Shown here in pieces: positions 8,730-17,381 of a stretch of DNA of 64,000 bases. The translations under genes were made by a program, and so were the position numbers. The stretch comes from Tritrichomonas musculus (taxonomy: Eukaryota > Parabasalia > Tritrichomonadida > Tritrichomonadidae): NCBI GenBank assembly GCA_039105265.1, contig JAPFFF010000011.1, positions 4,898,001-4,962,000 of the forward strand, given 5' to 3'. Each line of letters starts with the position of its first letter. The stretch's first letter is position 1. Under the pieces are notes generated by a model. The model worked only from the letters and a program-made list of their open reading frames with translations. It had not been told where the DNA came from and ran no database searches.

Positions 8730-9164
8730 ATGTCGAATGATTATAGAAGCCCACATGCTGAGATTGTTGGAAGAGAAGGTATGATGTATAATGAAGCTAC
8801 CATGAAAAATAAGGACTTAGAGTTTCAACATTTTGGTGTGTTCAGTAATACTAATACTTATTCTGTAACCTTCAACCCATATATTAATCGACCACCTACC
8901 CAGATTATTGAACATGAGGACCCTGTTAGATTTCCAGATACTCGAGAACATATAACCAAACCTGTTCGTGAACCTCCTGTTAGTATTACAGATGGTGGTT
9001 TTTATCGACATATAGGTGAAAAAGATAGACCAGTACCTCTCTTACCAAAATATCTTAAGAAGCCTGAGAAACCACCAATGCAAGGTAGAGCAAGAGAATA
9101 TAATAAACAAGATATTCGATATGGACCTACCCAACATATCTTTACCCAAAATAACATATATTAA
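8730..9164 (+). CDS. Unknown 144-residue protein downstream of the capsid gene
   Basis: The product is proline- and tyrosine-rich (YSVTFNPYINRPPTQIIE, KYLKKPEKPPMQGR) with few hydrophobic segments, so it is likely an extended or partly disordered virion protein. The upstream spacer holds TTTTATTTTTTTGTAAATG, a good match to the start-proximal motif. No family is recognised. It lies between the major capsid candidate and the conserved 148-residue gene. Confidence 0.5.
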   Translation: MSNDYRSPHAEIVGREGMMYNEATMKNKDLEFQHFGVFSNTNTYSVTFNPYINRPPTQIIEHEDPVRFPDTREHITKPVREPPVSITDGGFYRHIGEKDRPVPLLPKYLKKPEKPPMQGRAREYNKQDIRYGPTQHIFTQNNIY

Positions 9165-9188
9165 TTTTTTATTGAATTTTTTATCCAG

Positions 9189-9635
9189 ATGAAAATGACA
9201 ACAAGAAACGTCTATGACTATGTCAATGAACTTCGCGCAAAATGTGCTCCAAATACTAAACAATGTAATTTCTCGATACTTTGTGACAAGTACCCAATGA
9301 AAACAGGAGAATGGAGTTATTTAGGCAAAGTACTCTATGTCTCAATCAAGGTAAAAGACAAGTGCCACAGATTTTATCCAGATAAGCTCAAAGAACTTGA
9401 TCTTGACTCAATATTTATTAAGCCTAACTCAAGGAGAAAAATAACTGAAGATTTCGAAGAGTTCTACATAAATGGAAACACTACCACTCAAGAGTATCAA
9501 GGAATCAAATACTACAACTACTCCATTGCAGCTGCTCCTACAAGTCATAAACCAAAAATCGATGCTCTCAAGCAGAAATATCAAATTGAGTCATTTGACA
9601 TGTTTATTGGAGAACAGCTAGACTTAGTACTTTAA
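9189..9635 (+). CDS. Conserved Maverick orphan protein, family 1 (148 aa)
   Basis: This protein is clearly related to the 161-residue product at 57200-57685 in element H. Shared features include CNF(S/A)ILCDK, LYVS, FYPDKLKE, SRRK, NGNT, YYNYSI, and an FIG(E/Q)xxDLVL end. Conservation across two diverged elements shows a real, selected gene. No catalytic motif is apparent. The mix of short conserved blocks suggests a compact DNA- or protein-binding domain. In A it is followed within 25 bp by the second orphan family, and in H the two are also close neighbours. Confidence 0.75.
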   Translation: MKMTTRNVYDYVNELRAKCAPNTKQCNFSILCDKYPMKTGEWSYLGKVLYVSIKVKDKCHRFYPDKLKELDLDSIFIKPNSRRKITEDFEEFYINGNTTTQEYQGIKYYNYSIAAAPTSHKPKIDALKQKYQIESFDMFIGEQLDLVL

Positions 9636-9656
9636 GCCTATTTTTTCCCAACCTAA

Positions 9657-10181
9657 ATGATTAAGAAGAGGGGTACAACCAATGGAGTTCAAGCAAATGT
9701 ATCTTTAGAACCATCAGCAGCTGCATCATCTACATCAAACATCAACAACAACATTATTATTAATAAGAGAGATGATGGCAAGGAAGACATTGTTATTACA
9801 AGAGACATTGGAGTGCAAACTGAACCTGTTGAAGTTGAACCAGATGTACGTAATGTTATACTTGAAGCATATGCACAAATACTACTTAATCAAGACAAAG
9901 CACTACTAGCTAACATTATATCAAAGAAATGCATCATAGTACCTATTGAATCTCTTAGCAACATCATCAAAGCAATACTACATGTTAGTGAGGTTGAAGT
10001 ACAACTTAATGAAGATGTTGGATGTTGTGCAGCTAAGAGCAATCCAATAAGAAAAATAGATGCTATTAAGATTATTAAAGATAATGGAGAGGTAGTCATT
10101 GACTTGAAACAAGTATATAATAAAGAATATAATGAGCTTGTTAATAATTATCATGTATGCTTAAAATATTGCATAGTATAA
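9657..10181 (+). CDS. Conserved Maverick orphan protein, family 2 (174 aa), with GVQT motif
   Basis: The N-terminal third is low complexity (Ser, Ala, Asn) and ends in DIGVQTEPVEVEPD, an LC8-type motif. The C-terminal part matches the product at 58804-59436 in element H: xNEDxGCxxxxSN followed by a K-I-D segment, a basic strand and a hydrophobic end with Cys. The conserved cysteines could bind metal or form disulphides. The function is unknown. It lies directly downstream of orphan family 1. Confidence 0.7.
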   Translation: MIKKRGTTNGVQANVSLEPSAAASSTSNINNNIIINKRDDGKEDIVITRDIGVQTEPVEVEPDVRNVILEAYAQILLNQDKALLANIISKKCIIVPIESLSNIIKAILHVSEVEVQLNEDVGCCAAKSNPIRKIDAIKIIKDNGEVVIDLKQVYNKEYNELVNNYHVCLKYCIV

Positions 10182-10233
10182 AAAAAGACATATATAAAAA
10201 AAACTTAAAATTAGAAGTAATTATTTTTTACTC

Positions 10234-10605
10234 TTACTCCTTGTCTTTTGGAGATGAAGCTTCTTGTTCATCTTCATCATCTTCTTCTTGTGTCTCTTGC
10301 GAGTCAGGCACTATAGGCACGTGAAAGCCAATAGATTTTGGTGTTGGAGATTGAGGAATCTTTTTATGAAAAACCTCGCAGGTAGTGAGATTCATTTGAG
10401 TAAGTGCTTCAGCAATCTTGTTCATGTTTGCTTGTATCAAAGGGTCATAGATGGTGCAGACATTAGATGATGTCGAGTTTATTATTTTTTGGTTGAACAG
10501 AAATATCACCTCTTTAATAGCATTGGCTATTTCAACATGAGCATTTTTGATAGCTAGCTTTTGCTGTTTTTGGAATTCTTTGAAGTCATTTCCAGAACGC
10601 GACAT
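10234..10605 (-). CDS. Unknown 123-residue helical protein
   Basis: The product starts MSRSGNDFKEFQKQQKLAIK and is helical for about 80 residues, then ends in an acidic disordered tail (EEDDEDEQEASSPKDKE). On this strand the ATG is preceded by ATTTTTTAAA, fitting the common start-proximal motif. No family is recognised. The gene is transcribed toward the conserved orphan pair and divergently from the bZIP-like gene. Confidence 0.5.
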   Translation of the reverse strand: MSRSGNDFKEFQKQQKLAIKNAHVEIANAIKEVIFLFNQKIINSTSSNVCTIYDPLIQANMNKIAEALTQMNLTTCEVFHKKIPQSPTPKSIGFHVPIVPDSQETQEEDDEDEQEASSPKDKE

Positions 10606-10681
10606 TTTAAAAAATGAAGTGATTTTGTTTGCGAATATTCAATTTTCAAAAATAATTCAATTTTTTTTCTCGAATGAAATC

Positions 10682-10960
10682 ATGAGCCAAAATTTAGATT
10701 TGGGTGAGTTCAAGGAAACAGCTATCATCAAGAAGTTGAAGAAGTCCAAGAGTAACAACAACCTCAAAAATATTGATACTGCAAAAACTGAAACAACAGA
10801 AAAACGTGGTAGAAAGCAAAAGTATGCAACAGTTGAAGAACGAAATGAAGCACGTAAACAACAGCAAAAGGCATATCGTGAAAGAAAGAAAAGAGAAATA
10901 CAAAGTATGAAGGAAAAAATAATGTCGTATGAAAGCAAAAAGGTAGCTTATGAAGAATGA
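10682..10960 (+). CDS. Small bZIP-like basic protein
   Basis: Starting at the ATG at 10682 the product has 92 residues. Its second half reads KRGRKQKYATVEERNEARKQ followed by QQKAYRERKKREIQ and a short heptad-like helix. This looks like an AT-hook-type GRK motif next to a bZIP basic region (N-E-A-R, then A-Y-R-E-R-K-K). It could bind DNA and regulate the element's genes, but the leucine zipper is short. The gene ends inside the first unit of a 19-bp tandem repeat, which supplies its last residues, KVAYEE. Confidence 0.55.
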   Translation: MSQNLDLGEFKETAIIKKLKKSKSNNNLKNIDTAKTETTEKRGRKQKYATVEERNEARKQQQKAYRERKKREIQSMKEKIMSYESKKVAYEE

Positions 10961-11208
10961 GGTAGCTTATGAGGAAAAAGGTAGCTTATGAGGAAAAAGG
11001 TAGCTTATGAGGAAAAAGGTAGCTTATGAGGAAAAAGGTAGCTTATGAGGAAAAAAGGTAGCTTATGAGGAAAAAGGTAGCTTATGAGGAAAAAGGTAGC
11101 TTATGAGGAAAAAGGTAGCTTATGAGGAAAAAGGTAGCTTATGAGGAAAAAGGTAGCTTATGAGGAAAAAGGTAGCTTATGAGGAAAAAGGTAGCTTATG
11201 AGGAAAAA
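10942..11208 (+). repeat. 19-bp minisatellite, 14 units
   Basis: The unit GGTAGCTTATGAGGAAAAA repeats 14 times. The first unit is a variant inside the bZIP-like gene and one unit is 20 bp long. The rest lie downstream of its stop. The near-perfect copies point to recent slippage or unequal exchange that began in the gene's 3' end. Because the period is not a multiple of three, the array does not code for a simple repeat protein. Confidence 0.95.
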
Positions 11209-11239
11209 CATGTAGTTAAAAAAAAAACTTTTTTTTTAG

Positions 11240-11665
11240 TTATTCATTTTTCTTGTAGTACATTGTGATGAACTTCTTGTTTCTTTTCACTTTCTTATGT
11301 GTAAAGTGTCTCTTTGTTCCATCGAGATGCCCGAAACCAAGTCGAGTAATAGATAGTTCATGACCAAAGAACATGTTGTACAAGTTAACAATGTCTCTTG
11401 CAGGATAACAATCTTTCTCGAGGTTGTCAAACCATTCATCATACCTCTTTTTTTGTTTTGCTCGAAGTCGATGTGCATCATTTTCAAGAGCATGAGCATA
11501 ATTTTCACACATCGTTCTTAAATTTGATGTATCATCTTCAACTTTTAGTTGAGATATTTTTTTCGACATGTTTATATTAATTTTGTAGTCGAATGAATCA
11601 TGATCTTTAGGAGGTGTTTGTTTTTGTAAAATATCTTCTATTTTATCTTCTTCTTCATTCATCAT
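11240..11665 (-). CDS. Unknown 141-residue protein
   Basis: The N-terminal half is acidic and helical (MMNEEEDKIEDILQKQTPPK). The C-terminal half is basic and aromatic (YDEWFDNLEKDCYPARDIVN, then GTKRHFTHKKVKRNKK), which suggests nucleic-acid binding. No family is recognised. It is convergent with the bZIP-like gene across the minisatellite. The 190-bp spacer upstream (11666-11855) is very AT-rich and holds no further gene that I can see. Confidence 0.5.
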   Translation of the reverse strand: MMNEEEDKIEDILQKQTPPKDHDSFDYKININMSKKISQLKVEDDTSNLRTMCENYAHALENDAHRLRAKQKKRYDEWFDNLEKDCYPARDIVNLYNMFFGHELSITRLGFGHLDGTKRHFTHKKVKRNKKFITMYYKKNE

Positions 11666-11855
11666 TAATAAAATAATAGTGATATTAATAAATATATTTT
11701 TTTAAAATTTCAATATATTTTATTTTTTTTAATTCAATTTTTGAATTTTTATAGTTAATGTAACTTTTTCAAAGAAAAATATCCACCTTCGAGTTTTTCT
11801 ACGAAATTTAAAATTTAGTGATATCAACTAGAAAATAGATCATTTTTATACTTGT

Positions 11856-13274
11856 ATGTCATACAACTACAGCTCAGACAGCGATGTTAGTCTATTTGAC
11901 TCGATCGAGCAATCGGGTCAACAAGCTCCACCATCAGATCCGCCATCAGCTCCACCCACAGAAGTTTGGCTCAAGAACATGACCCCAGAACAACTCGAAT
12001 CCATGCGACTGTTCATCATGAAGCAGCAAGAAGAAGCAGCAGCTAGATTGAAGAAGAAGCAGCAAGAAGAAGAAGCAGCTAGATTGAAGAAGAAGCAAGA
12101 AGAAGAAGAAGCAGCTAGATTGAAGAAGAAGCAAGAAGAAGAAGAAGCAGCTCGATTGAAGAAGCAACAAGAAGAAGAAGCAGCTAGATTGAAGAAGCAG
12201 CAAGAAGAAGAAGCATTAGCAAGATTGAAGCAAGAAGACGATGCAAGAAGGAAGAATCCATATGTTCCATATGTTCCAATTTCCAATAAAGTCTTTCCAC
12301 CACCTCGCTCATATAATATAATACAAGTTCCTCCACCTCCTCCACCTCCTTCTAATCAACAAATACCACCACCTCCAAGAGTTCTCGCTAGACCATCTGC
12401 ATTTGTCGAGAATCAAAAACTCGGTTCCAATCCAAAAGAAGAAACAAAGATAGAAGGAGAAGAAGAAGTTGATCATGAACAAGAACCATCACCAGCTCGC
12501 AAAGAACCATATAAGCCACCGAAAAGTGTTCATGATATGAAATCCAATAGTGATTATAAGGAGGATAATGTTCGTCCATTCGACTTTCGAGAAGAAATGG
12601 AACAATTAATAGAAGAAAATGAAAACTTGAAAGAACGATTAACGAAGTTGGAGGAGAAAATGACTGGTGTAGAATTTCACATTGAAGACATCAATCACAA
12701 TGCTGAAGAACTCAGGAAAGACATTGATAATAACGACGAATACGCACTCGAGCTGATGAAATTGGAACTTGCTCCAAAAAAGGTGGCGAAGTACATTAAC
12801 AAAATTCACGATCTAAAGAAGGACGTGGCGGATCTGAAAAATGCTCAACAAGCTGGTCCTCCAACAGATGATGCATTTGCTGAAAAGTTGGCAAGATCGA
12901 GATTGATGATGGTAGAAGTTGATTATCTTCGAAACATGATGGACGCTATTGAATCATATGACAAGAAAAAAGCACCAGAGATGATAAACGTGTTCAAGTC
13001 CTATGGATGGAAGTTGTCCAATTGCATTTATCATCTTCGACCATACTTATCACCAGAAGAGAAAGAGAAGTTGGACAAAGCATGCAGCTTCGAGAGAAAA
13101 GGAAAGAAGCAATCACCGAAGCAAGTGCTGAATGCCATTAAGCAATTTGGTGAATCAATGGAGAAGAACGAAATTGAACGGAACTCTGACTCGAAGTCGA
13201 AAGGACATGAGTTCCAATATCATTTTCCATATCTCGAAGATAATGTCGTTGATGATGATGATTACCCCCAATAA
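11856..13274 (+). CDS. Coiled-coil and proline-rich structural-type protein
   Basis: This 472-residue protein has an acidic start (YNYSSDSDVSLFDS), then a repeated KKQEEEEAARL coiled coil encoded by an imperfect AAGAAGAAGCAGC-type DNA repeat. Next come a proline-rich linker, a second coiled coil (MEQLIEENENLKERLTKLEE) and a helical C-terminus. It is probably a long rod or scaffold. The DNA repeat makes it prone to length change. The spacer ahead has CATTTTTATACTTGTATG at the start. It lies just upstream of polB. Confidence 0.6.
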   Translation: MSYNYSSDSDVSLFDSIEQSGQQAPPSDPPSAPPTEVWLKNMTPEQLESMRLFIMKQQEEAAARLKKKQQEEEAARLKKKQEEEEAARLKKKQEEEEAARLKKQQEEEAARLKKQQEEEALARLKQEDDARRKNPYVPYVPISNKVFPPPRSYNIIQVPPPPPPPSNQQIPPPPRVLARPSAFVENQKLGSNPKEETKIEGEEEVDHEQEPSPARKEPYKPPKSVHDMKSNSDYKEDNVRPFDFREEMEQLIEENENLKERLTKLEEKMTGVEFHIEDINHNAEELRKDIDNNDEYALELMKLELAPKKVAKYINKIHDLKKDVADLKNAQQAGPPTDDAFAEKLARSRLMMVEVDYLRNMMDAIESYDKKKAPEMINVFKSYGWKLSNCIYHLRPYLSPEEKEKLDKACSFERKGKKQSPKQVLNAIKQFGESMEKNEIERNSDSKSKGHEFQYHFPYLEDNVVDDDDYPQ

Positions 13275-13334
13275 GATAGGTCATAACTAAAAAATAATTT
13301 TTTTTACTTTTTCTTTGTTTTTATTTTTATCGTT

Positions 13335-13347
13335 TCACTTTTATTTT
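13335..13347 (+). promoter_or_regulatory. Initiator-like TCACTTTTATT before polB
   Basis: TCACTTTTATTTTATG puts an initiator-like TCACTT about ten bases before the ATG at 13348. Trichomonad genes use a TCA-type initiator very close to the start codon, and the T-rich segment also matches the element-wide motif. It argues that translation starts at 13348 rather than at the in-frame ATG at 13315. Confidence 0.45.
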
Positions 13348-16300
13348 ATGTTAAACATGAACAAGGACATTGAAGATAATTTTTTAGATGCTATTGGAGA
13401 TGTCTATGCTGATACAAAATCACAGTTTCGTCGTGAATATAATCGACGTGCTAAACAATACCAAAAGAAAGACAAATTTAAAGAAGAAATGAGGAAGCTC
13501 ATGATTCCTGCAGGACAAGGTATTGGTTTTGCTACAGACATCAATCAAGATGAAGATAAGAGGTACGCATTTACGGAAGCACTACGACAGATACATAAAA
13601 AGAAAAATGTTGGAAGACCTATTGTTAAAGCAATTGCACTTGATGGAACTCACAAGTACTTCACACTCAGTGATAAGCACAACATCGAAAGTACATTAGG
13701 TCATATAACAGGAGAACTTGATTTAAGTGAAGACCAATCAGACACTAATCCATATATCTCAAACATGTTCATTCCAGTTCGATATGAGGTACAATTTATT
13801 GACATGAACAAAACAAATGATGGTGTTCATTTTAGAACCAAGATGCAAGATATGGATACTCATGAAATCTATGATGATGAAGTCGAAATTGATGAAGACT
13901 ATCGAAATACACCAGAAGGTAGTTTTTTCCCATACATCAATCTATCACCTATAGACTTATCTACATACCAAATCTTTCATGAGGTAAGGAAAGAGAACTA
14001 CAGAGATAATTGTTTTGTATATGCTTGTATACAATCAGGTGTGTTCACTGATGATGAAATAGATGACTTACGATTTTTTGTTCAAACAAGAGCCATACCT
14101 AATAACAAGATAGAAGAAGTAGCTAAAAAGTTCAAGTGCAATTTTAGTATCATTAGAATTGTTGAACAACCTGATAAATACAAGTATGAAACAAGAATCA
14201 ACACCAGAAAGAAAAAATGGTCTGTTGATTTTAAAAGAGAAGTTAACCTGATATTGTTCAAAGACCATTATATGCTCAACAGGAAAATACCTTGTACATT
14301 ATTCTACCTTCAACACTATGAAGAACTTGATAGAACATTTGCATATATGCCTTTTGACAAAAGATGTATGATAGCAAGATTGGAGAAAAATGGAAAGACT
14401 GTCAAAGACTATAAACATGAAGGAATCAAACCAATAACCTTTTTCCAAAAGATGTTTGAGTTACATCTATTTGAAGAAATCAAAGCATGCGAAATGGATA
14501 TTATCAACACAACTGAATATGAACATGTTAATGACTATGTAAGTCTCGAATATAATGCAGAACAGAGTACAAGACTCATTGAGAATAATAAAAAGAAACA
14601 AAATACATGGTCAAGGATTTATTATAGCGACTTCGAAACAAACTCTACAGTCAGTCCACATATACCATATCTCAATTGTACTATCTTTCGAGATGGTGCC
14701 AACATACATAAAATATCTATTCAAGGTGAAGATTGTGGACAGAAGCTCTTGAATTATTTATGGAGTGGCTCATTAACATATTTTCATAACCTCAAGTATG
14801 ATGCATGTTTTTTCATTAACACACCTGGATGGGATACACAGATAACAGAACGAAGTGGAACTGTGTTGCAAATCATCATGACATTATTCGAAGAAGGTAC
14901 AAGGAAAGTCAAAAAGAGATTAACATTCAGGAACTCATATAGTATAATACCTCAAGCATTAAGTAAATTTGCTACAATGTTCAACCTCAATGTTCACAAG
15001 GAAGTCATGGCATATAAGCTATATACACAAGAGAACATTCAAAGAAGAATTGTTGATGCTACTGAGTTCCAACAGCAATACATCGATGAAAATGCAGATA
15101 AGTTATCGAAAGCACAACTTGATGCAAACTGCAAGCAGATTATCGAAAATGCAAAAATCGCAAATTGCTATAATGATGGCAAAATCGACATCATTAAATA
15201 TGCCATCTTCTATTGTTTCAAGGACTGTATTGTTTTGATGAAGGGAATGGAAAAATTTAATGAAGACCTGAAAGCAGTCTTTAAAGAAACAAAGACAGAT
15301 ATGTATGGTGTTCATGATTTTATATCTATAAGTGCTATTGGATACTGCTTTGCCAAGAAATATGGTTGCTTTGATGGATGTTATGAACTATCAGGTAAGT
15401 GTCAAGACTTCATACAACGATGTGTCTCTGGTGGAAGAACAATGACAGCAGGTAATGAAAAGCAATACATCGAAGGAAAGATACAAGACTTTGATGCAGT
15501 TAGCTTATATCCATCTGCAATGTATGTTATGGATGGTATACCATTAGGAAGACCTAAAGTAATACCACAAGGTACAACACATGAACAACTTATGCAATAT
15601 GATACATTCTTTATCGAAGTCAACATCAAGAAACTCGAATGTAAATCAAAAGAGCCATATAAATTTGGACAAGTATTTACAAGGAATGAAGCAGGTAGTA
15701 AAATATTCGGCAATTTCCTTGTTGACCATTATTATATCGATAAAGTAGGTCTCATGGACTTGTTCGAATTTTATGATGTTGAATATGAGTTAATACGTGG
15801 CTATTACTTTGATGAAGGATTTAACAAGAAAATCAATGAGTTCATTGAGAAGCTCTTTAATCTCAGGGCAAGTTATAAAAAGCAAAAGAACCCTCTTGAA
15901 CAAACAATAAAGCTCCTCCTCAACTCCATATATGGCAAGTCAATATTGAAAGCAACAAAGACTGAAACCAAGACAGTACCAAAAAGCCAACTATACAAGT
16001 ACCTCTGGAGGAACTACAACTTTATCAAGGAGGTTGTTGAAGATGCTAATATTGATAAGTGCTATGTCAAGAAGTTGAAACCAATTAATGACCATTTCAA
16101 CCTACCTCAATTTGGTGCAAGCGTTCTCTCTTGGAGTAAGCACTTAATGAACAGGGTTATGGCTACAGCTGAGCAAGCAGGTATACCTATCTTTTATCAA
16201 GATACTGATAGTATGCATGTACTTGAAAAAGATGTACCAAGGATAGCTGACTTATTCCAGTTCAAGTATCATCAACCTCTTATTGGAAAAAATATGTGTC

Positions 16301-16632
16301 AGTTTCATAATGACTTTGATGAGTTCGAAGGTAGTCAAGGGGAAATACACTCAAGAAAACTCATTGCACTTGGTAAAAAGAGCTACCTCGATATCTTGGT
16401 TGATGAACAAGGAAATGAAGGATATCATATTAGACTCAAAGGAATTCCAAAACAAGTTATTCTCAACAAGTGCAAAAGGATGGATATCTCAGTTGAAGAG
16501 CTTTTTGAAAGAATGCATGAAGGAGAAAGTATGACATTTGATTTGTTGGATGGTTCGAATGCATTCAGGAAGTCAAAGACATTTCAACAAACCAACTTAC
16601 CTAAATTTGCACGTACTCTTAGGTTTACTTAG
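13348..16632 (+). CDS. polB: Protein-primed family B DNA polymerase, A type
   Basis: The 1094-residue enzyme would copy the linear element using a terminal protein as primer. Motifs run in the expected order: exonuclease Exo I YSDFETN (about residue 426) and Exo II YFHNLKYDA, then polymerase motif A DFDAVSLYPS (about 713), motif B LLLNSIYGKS (about 857) and motif C YQDTDS (about 949). The N-terminal region contains DNCFVYAC (about 222) and FKDHYML (about 305), which resemble the Cys and His sites of an OTU-like protease domain known from Polinton polymerases. Its 3' end overlaps the convergent beta-rich gene by 8 bp. Confidence 0.93.
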   Translation: MLNMNKDIEDNFLDAIGDVYADTKSQFRREYNRRAKQYQKKDKFKEEMRKLMIPAGQGIGFATDINQDEDKRYAFTEALRQIHKKKNVGRPIVKAIALDGTHKYFTLSDKHNIESTLGHITGELDLSEDQSDTNPYISNMFIPVRYEVQFIDMNKTNDGVHFRTKMQDMDTHEIYDDEVEIDEDYRNTPEGSFFPYINLSPIDLSTYQIFHEVRKENYRDNCFVYACIQSGVFTDDEIDDLRFFVQTRAIPNNKIEEVAKKFKCNFSIIRIVEQPDKYKYETRINTRKKKWSVDFKREVNLILFKDHYMLNRKIPCTLFYLQHYEELDRTFAYMPFDKRCMIARLEKNGKTVKDYKHEGIKPITFFQKMFELHLFEEIKACEMDIINTTEYEHVNDYVSLEYNAEQSTRLIENNKKKQNTWSRIYYSDFETNSTVSPHIPYLNCTIFRDGANIHKISIQGEDCGQKLLNYLWSGSLTYFHNLKYDACFFINTPGWDTQITERSGTVLQIIMTLFEEGTRKVKKRLTFRNSYSIIPQALSKFATMFNLNVHKEVMAYKLYTQENIQRRIVDATEFQQQYIDENADKLSKAQLDANCKQIIENAKIANCYNDGKIDIIKYAIFYCFKDCIVLMKGMEKFNEDLKAVFKETKTDMYGVHDFISISAIGYCFAKKYGCFDGCYELSGKCQDFIQRCVSGGRTMTAGNEKQYIEGKIQDFDAVSLYPSAMYVMDGIPLGRPKVIPQGTTHEQLMQYDTFFIEVNIKKLECKSKEPYKFGQVFTRNEAGSKIFGNFLVDHYYIDKVGLMDLFEFYDVEYELIRGYYFDEGFNKKINEFIEKLFNLRASYKKQKNPLEQTIKLLLNSIYGKSILKATKTETKTVPKSQLYKYLWRNYNFIKEVVEDANIDKCYVKKLKPINDHFNLPQFGASVLSWSKHLMNRVMATAEQAGIPIFYQDTDSMHVLEKDVPRIADLFQFKYHQPLIGKNMCQFHNDFDEFEGSQGEIHSRKLIALGKKSYLDILVDEQGNEGYHIRLKGIPKQVILNKCKRMDISVEELFERMHEGESMTFDLLDGSNAFRKSKTFQQTNLPKFARTLRFT

Positions 16633-17365
16633 TTATAACATCATTGATATCAGTCGAGTTGGATGGTTTAATTTTGATAGTTATGAACAAAGGACTTTTT
16701 AACAATATCGGCTGGTATTGAAAATCTACTAAACTTAATTCTAAAAACTTTAATGAATCTGTAAATGTTTTTATTTTTAAAGGCTTACCCTCAGTCTCGA
16801 AATCATAGATAAGTGGTTTCTTATCTACAGTGAAGGTATTTATTGTACCTATAACTGAAGGTGTATATTGCTGTTCACCTATATTCGAGTATATGGCATT
16901 ACCTTGTAGTGATACTAGATACAACTTAGTATGATTTAATATTGGTATATCTTTTATTATATAGGTTGTATTAGCAGGTAACTCTAAAGGCAATGGAGTA
17001 TTATAAAGACCAGTTACTAATGCAGCTCGATGAGTTAAAGACGTAATGGTAGTCTTCATTGTGGTTTTTATTTGGAATGTTCTTGTTTCTTGTTTATACT
17101 CCCATTGAAACCAAGACATTAAATTTAATACCGATTGTAATTCTTTGATTGTATAAGAAAATTTAGGAGTTCGAAAATAGGCTTTAATAGGTACTGAATC
17201 ACTTGACATCTCAATATAATCTTCATCATTGGTTAACAGAATATTACTCAAGGTGCTTAATGAAGATACATAATACTTGACATATTTACACTTCCAAGGT
17301 ATATCTAAATTAACTGATACCTTATTATATTCATCTGCATTTGTGCTTTGTACTGATACTAGCAT
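16625..17365 (-). CDS. Beta-rich candidate structural protein (246 aa)
   Basis: The sequence alternates short beta-type segments throughout (WKCKYVKYYVSSL, KLYLVSLQGNAIYSNIG, then LKFLELSLVDFQYQPI and LFITIKIKP), with no enzyme motif. Its end is typical of minor virion or spike proteins of Polinton-like elements. It is divergent from the giant fibre-like gene, with only 16 bp between the two start codons, so the two probably share a bidirectional promoter and may act in the same virion substructure. Confidence 0.5.
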   Translation of the reverse strand: MLVSVQSTNADEYNKVSVNLDIPWKCKYVKYYVSSLSTLSNILLTNDEDYIEMSSDSVPIKAYFRTPKFSYTIKELQSVLNLMSWFQWEYKQETRTFQIKTTMKTTITSLTHRAALVTGLYNTPLPLELPANTTYIIKDIPILNHTKLYLVSLQGNAIYSNIGEQQYTPSVIGTINTFTVDKKPLIYDFETEGKPLKIKTFTDSLKFLELSLVDFQYQPILLKSPLFITIKIKPSNSTDINDVITK

Positions 17366-17381
17366 TTTATTATATCCTAAA

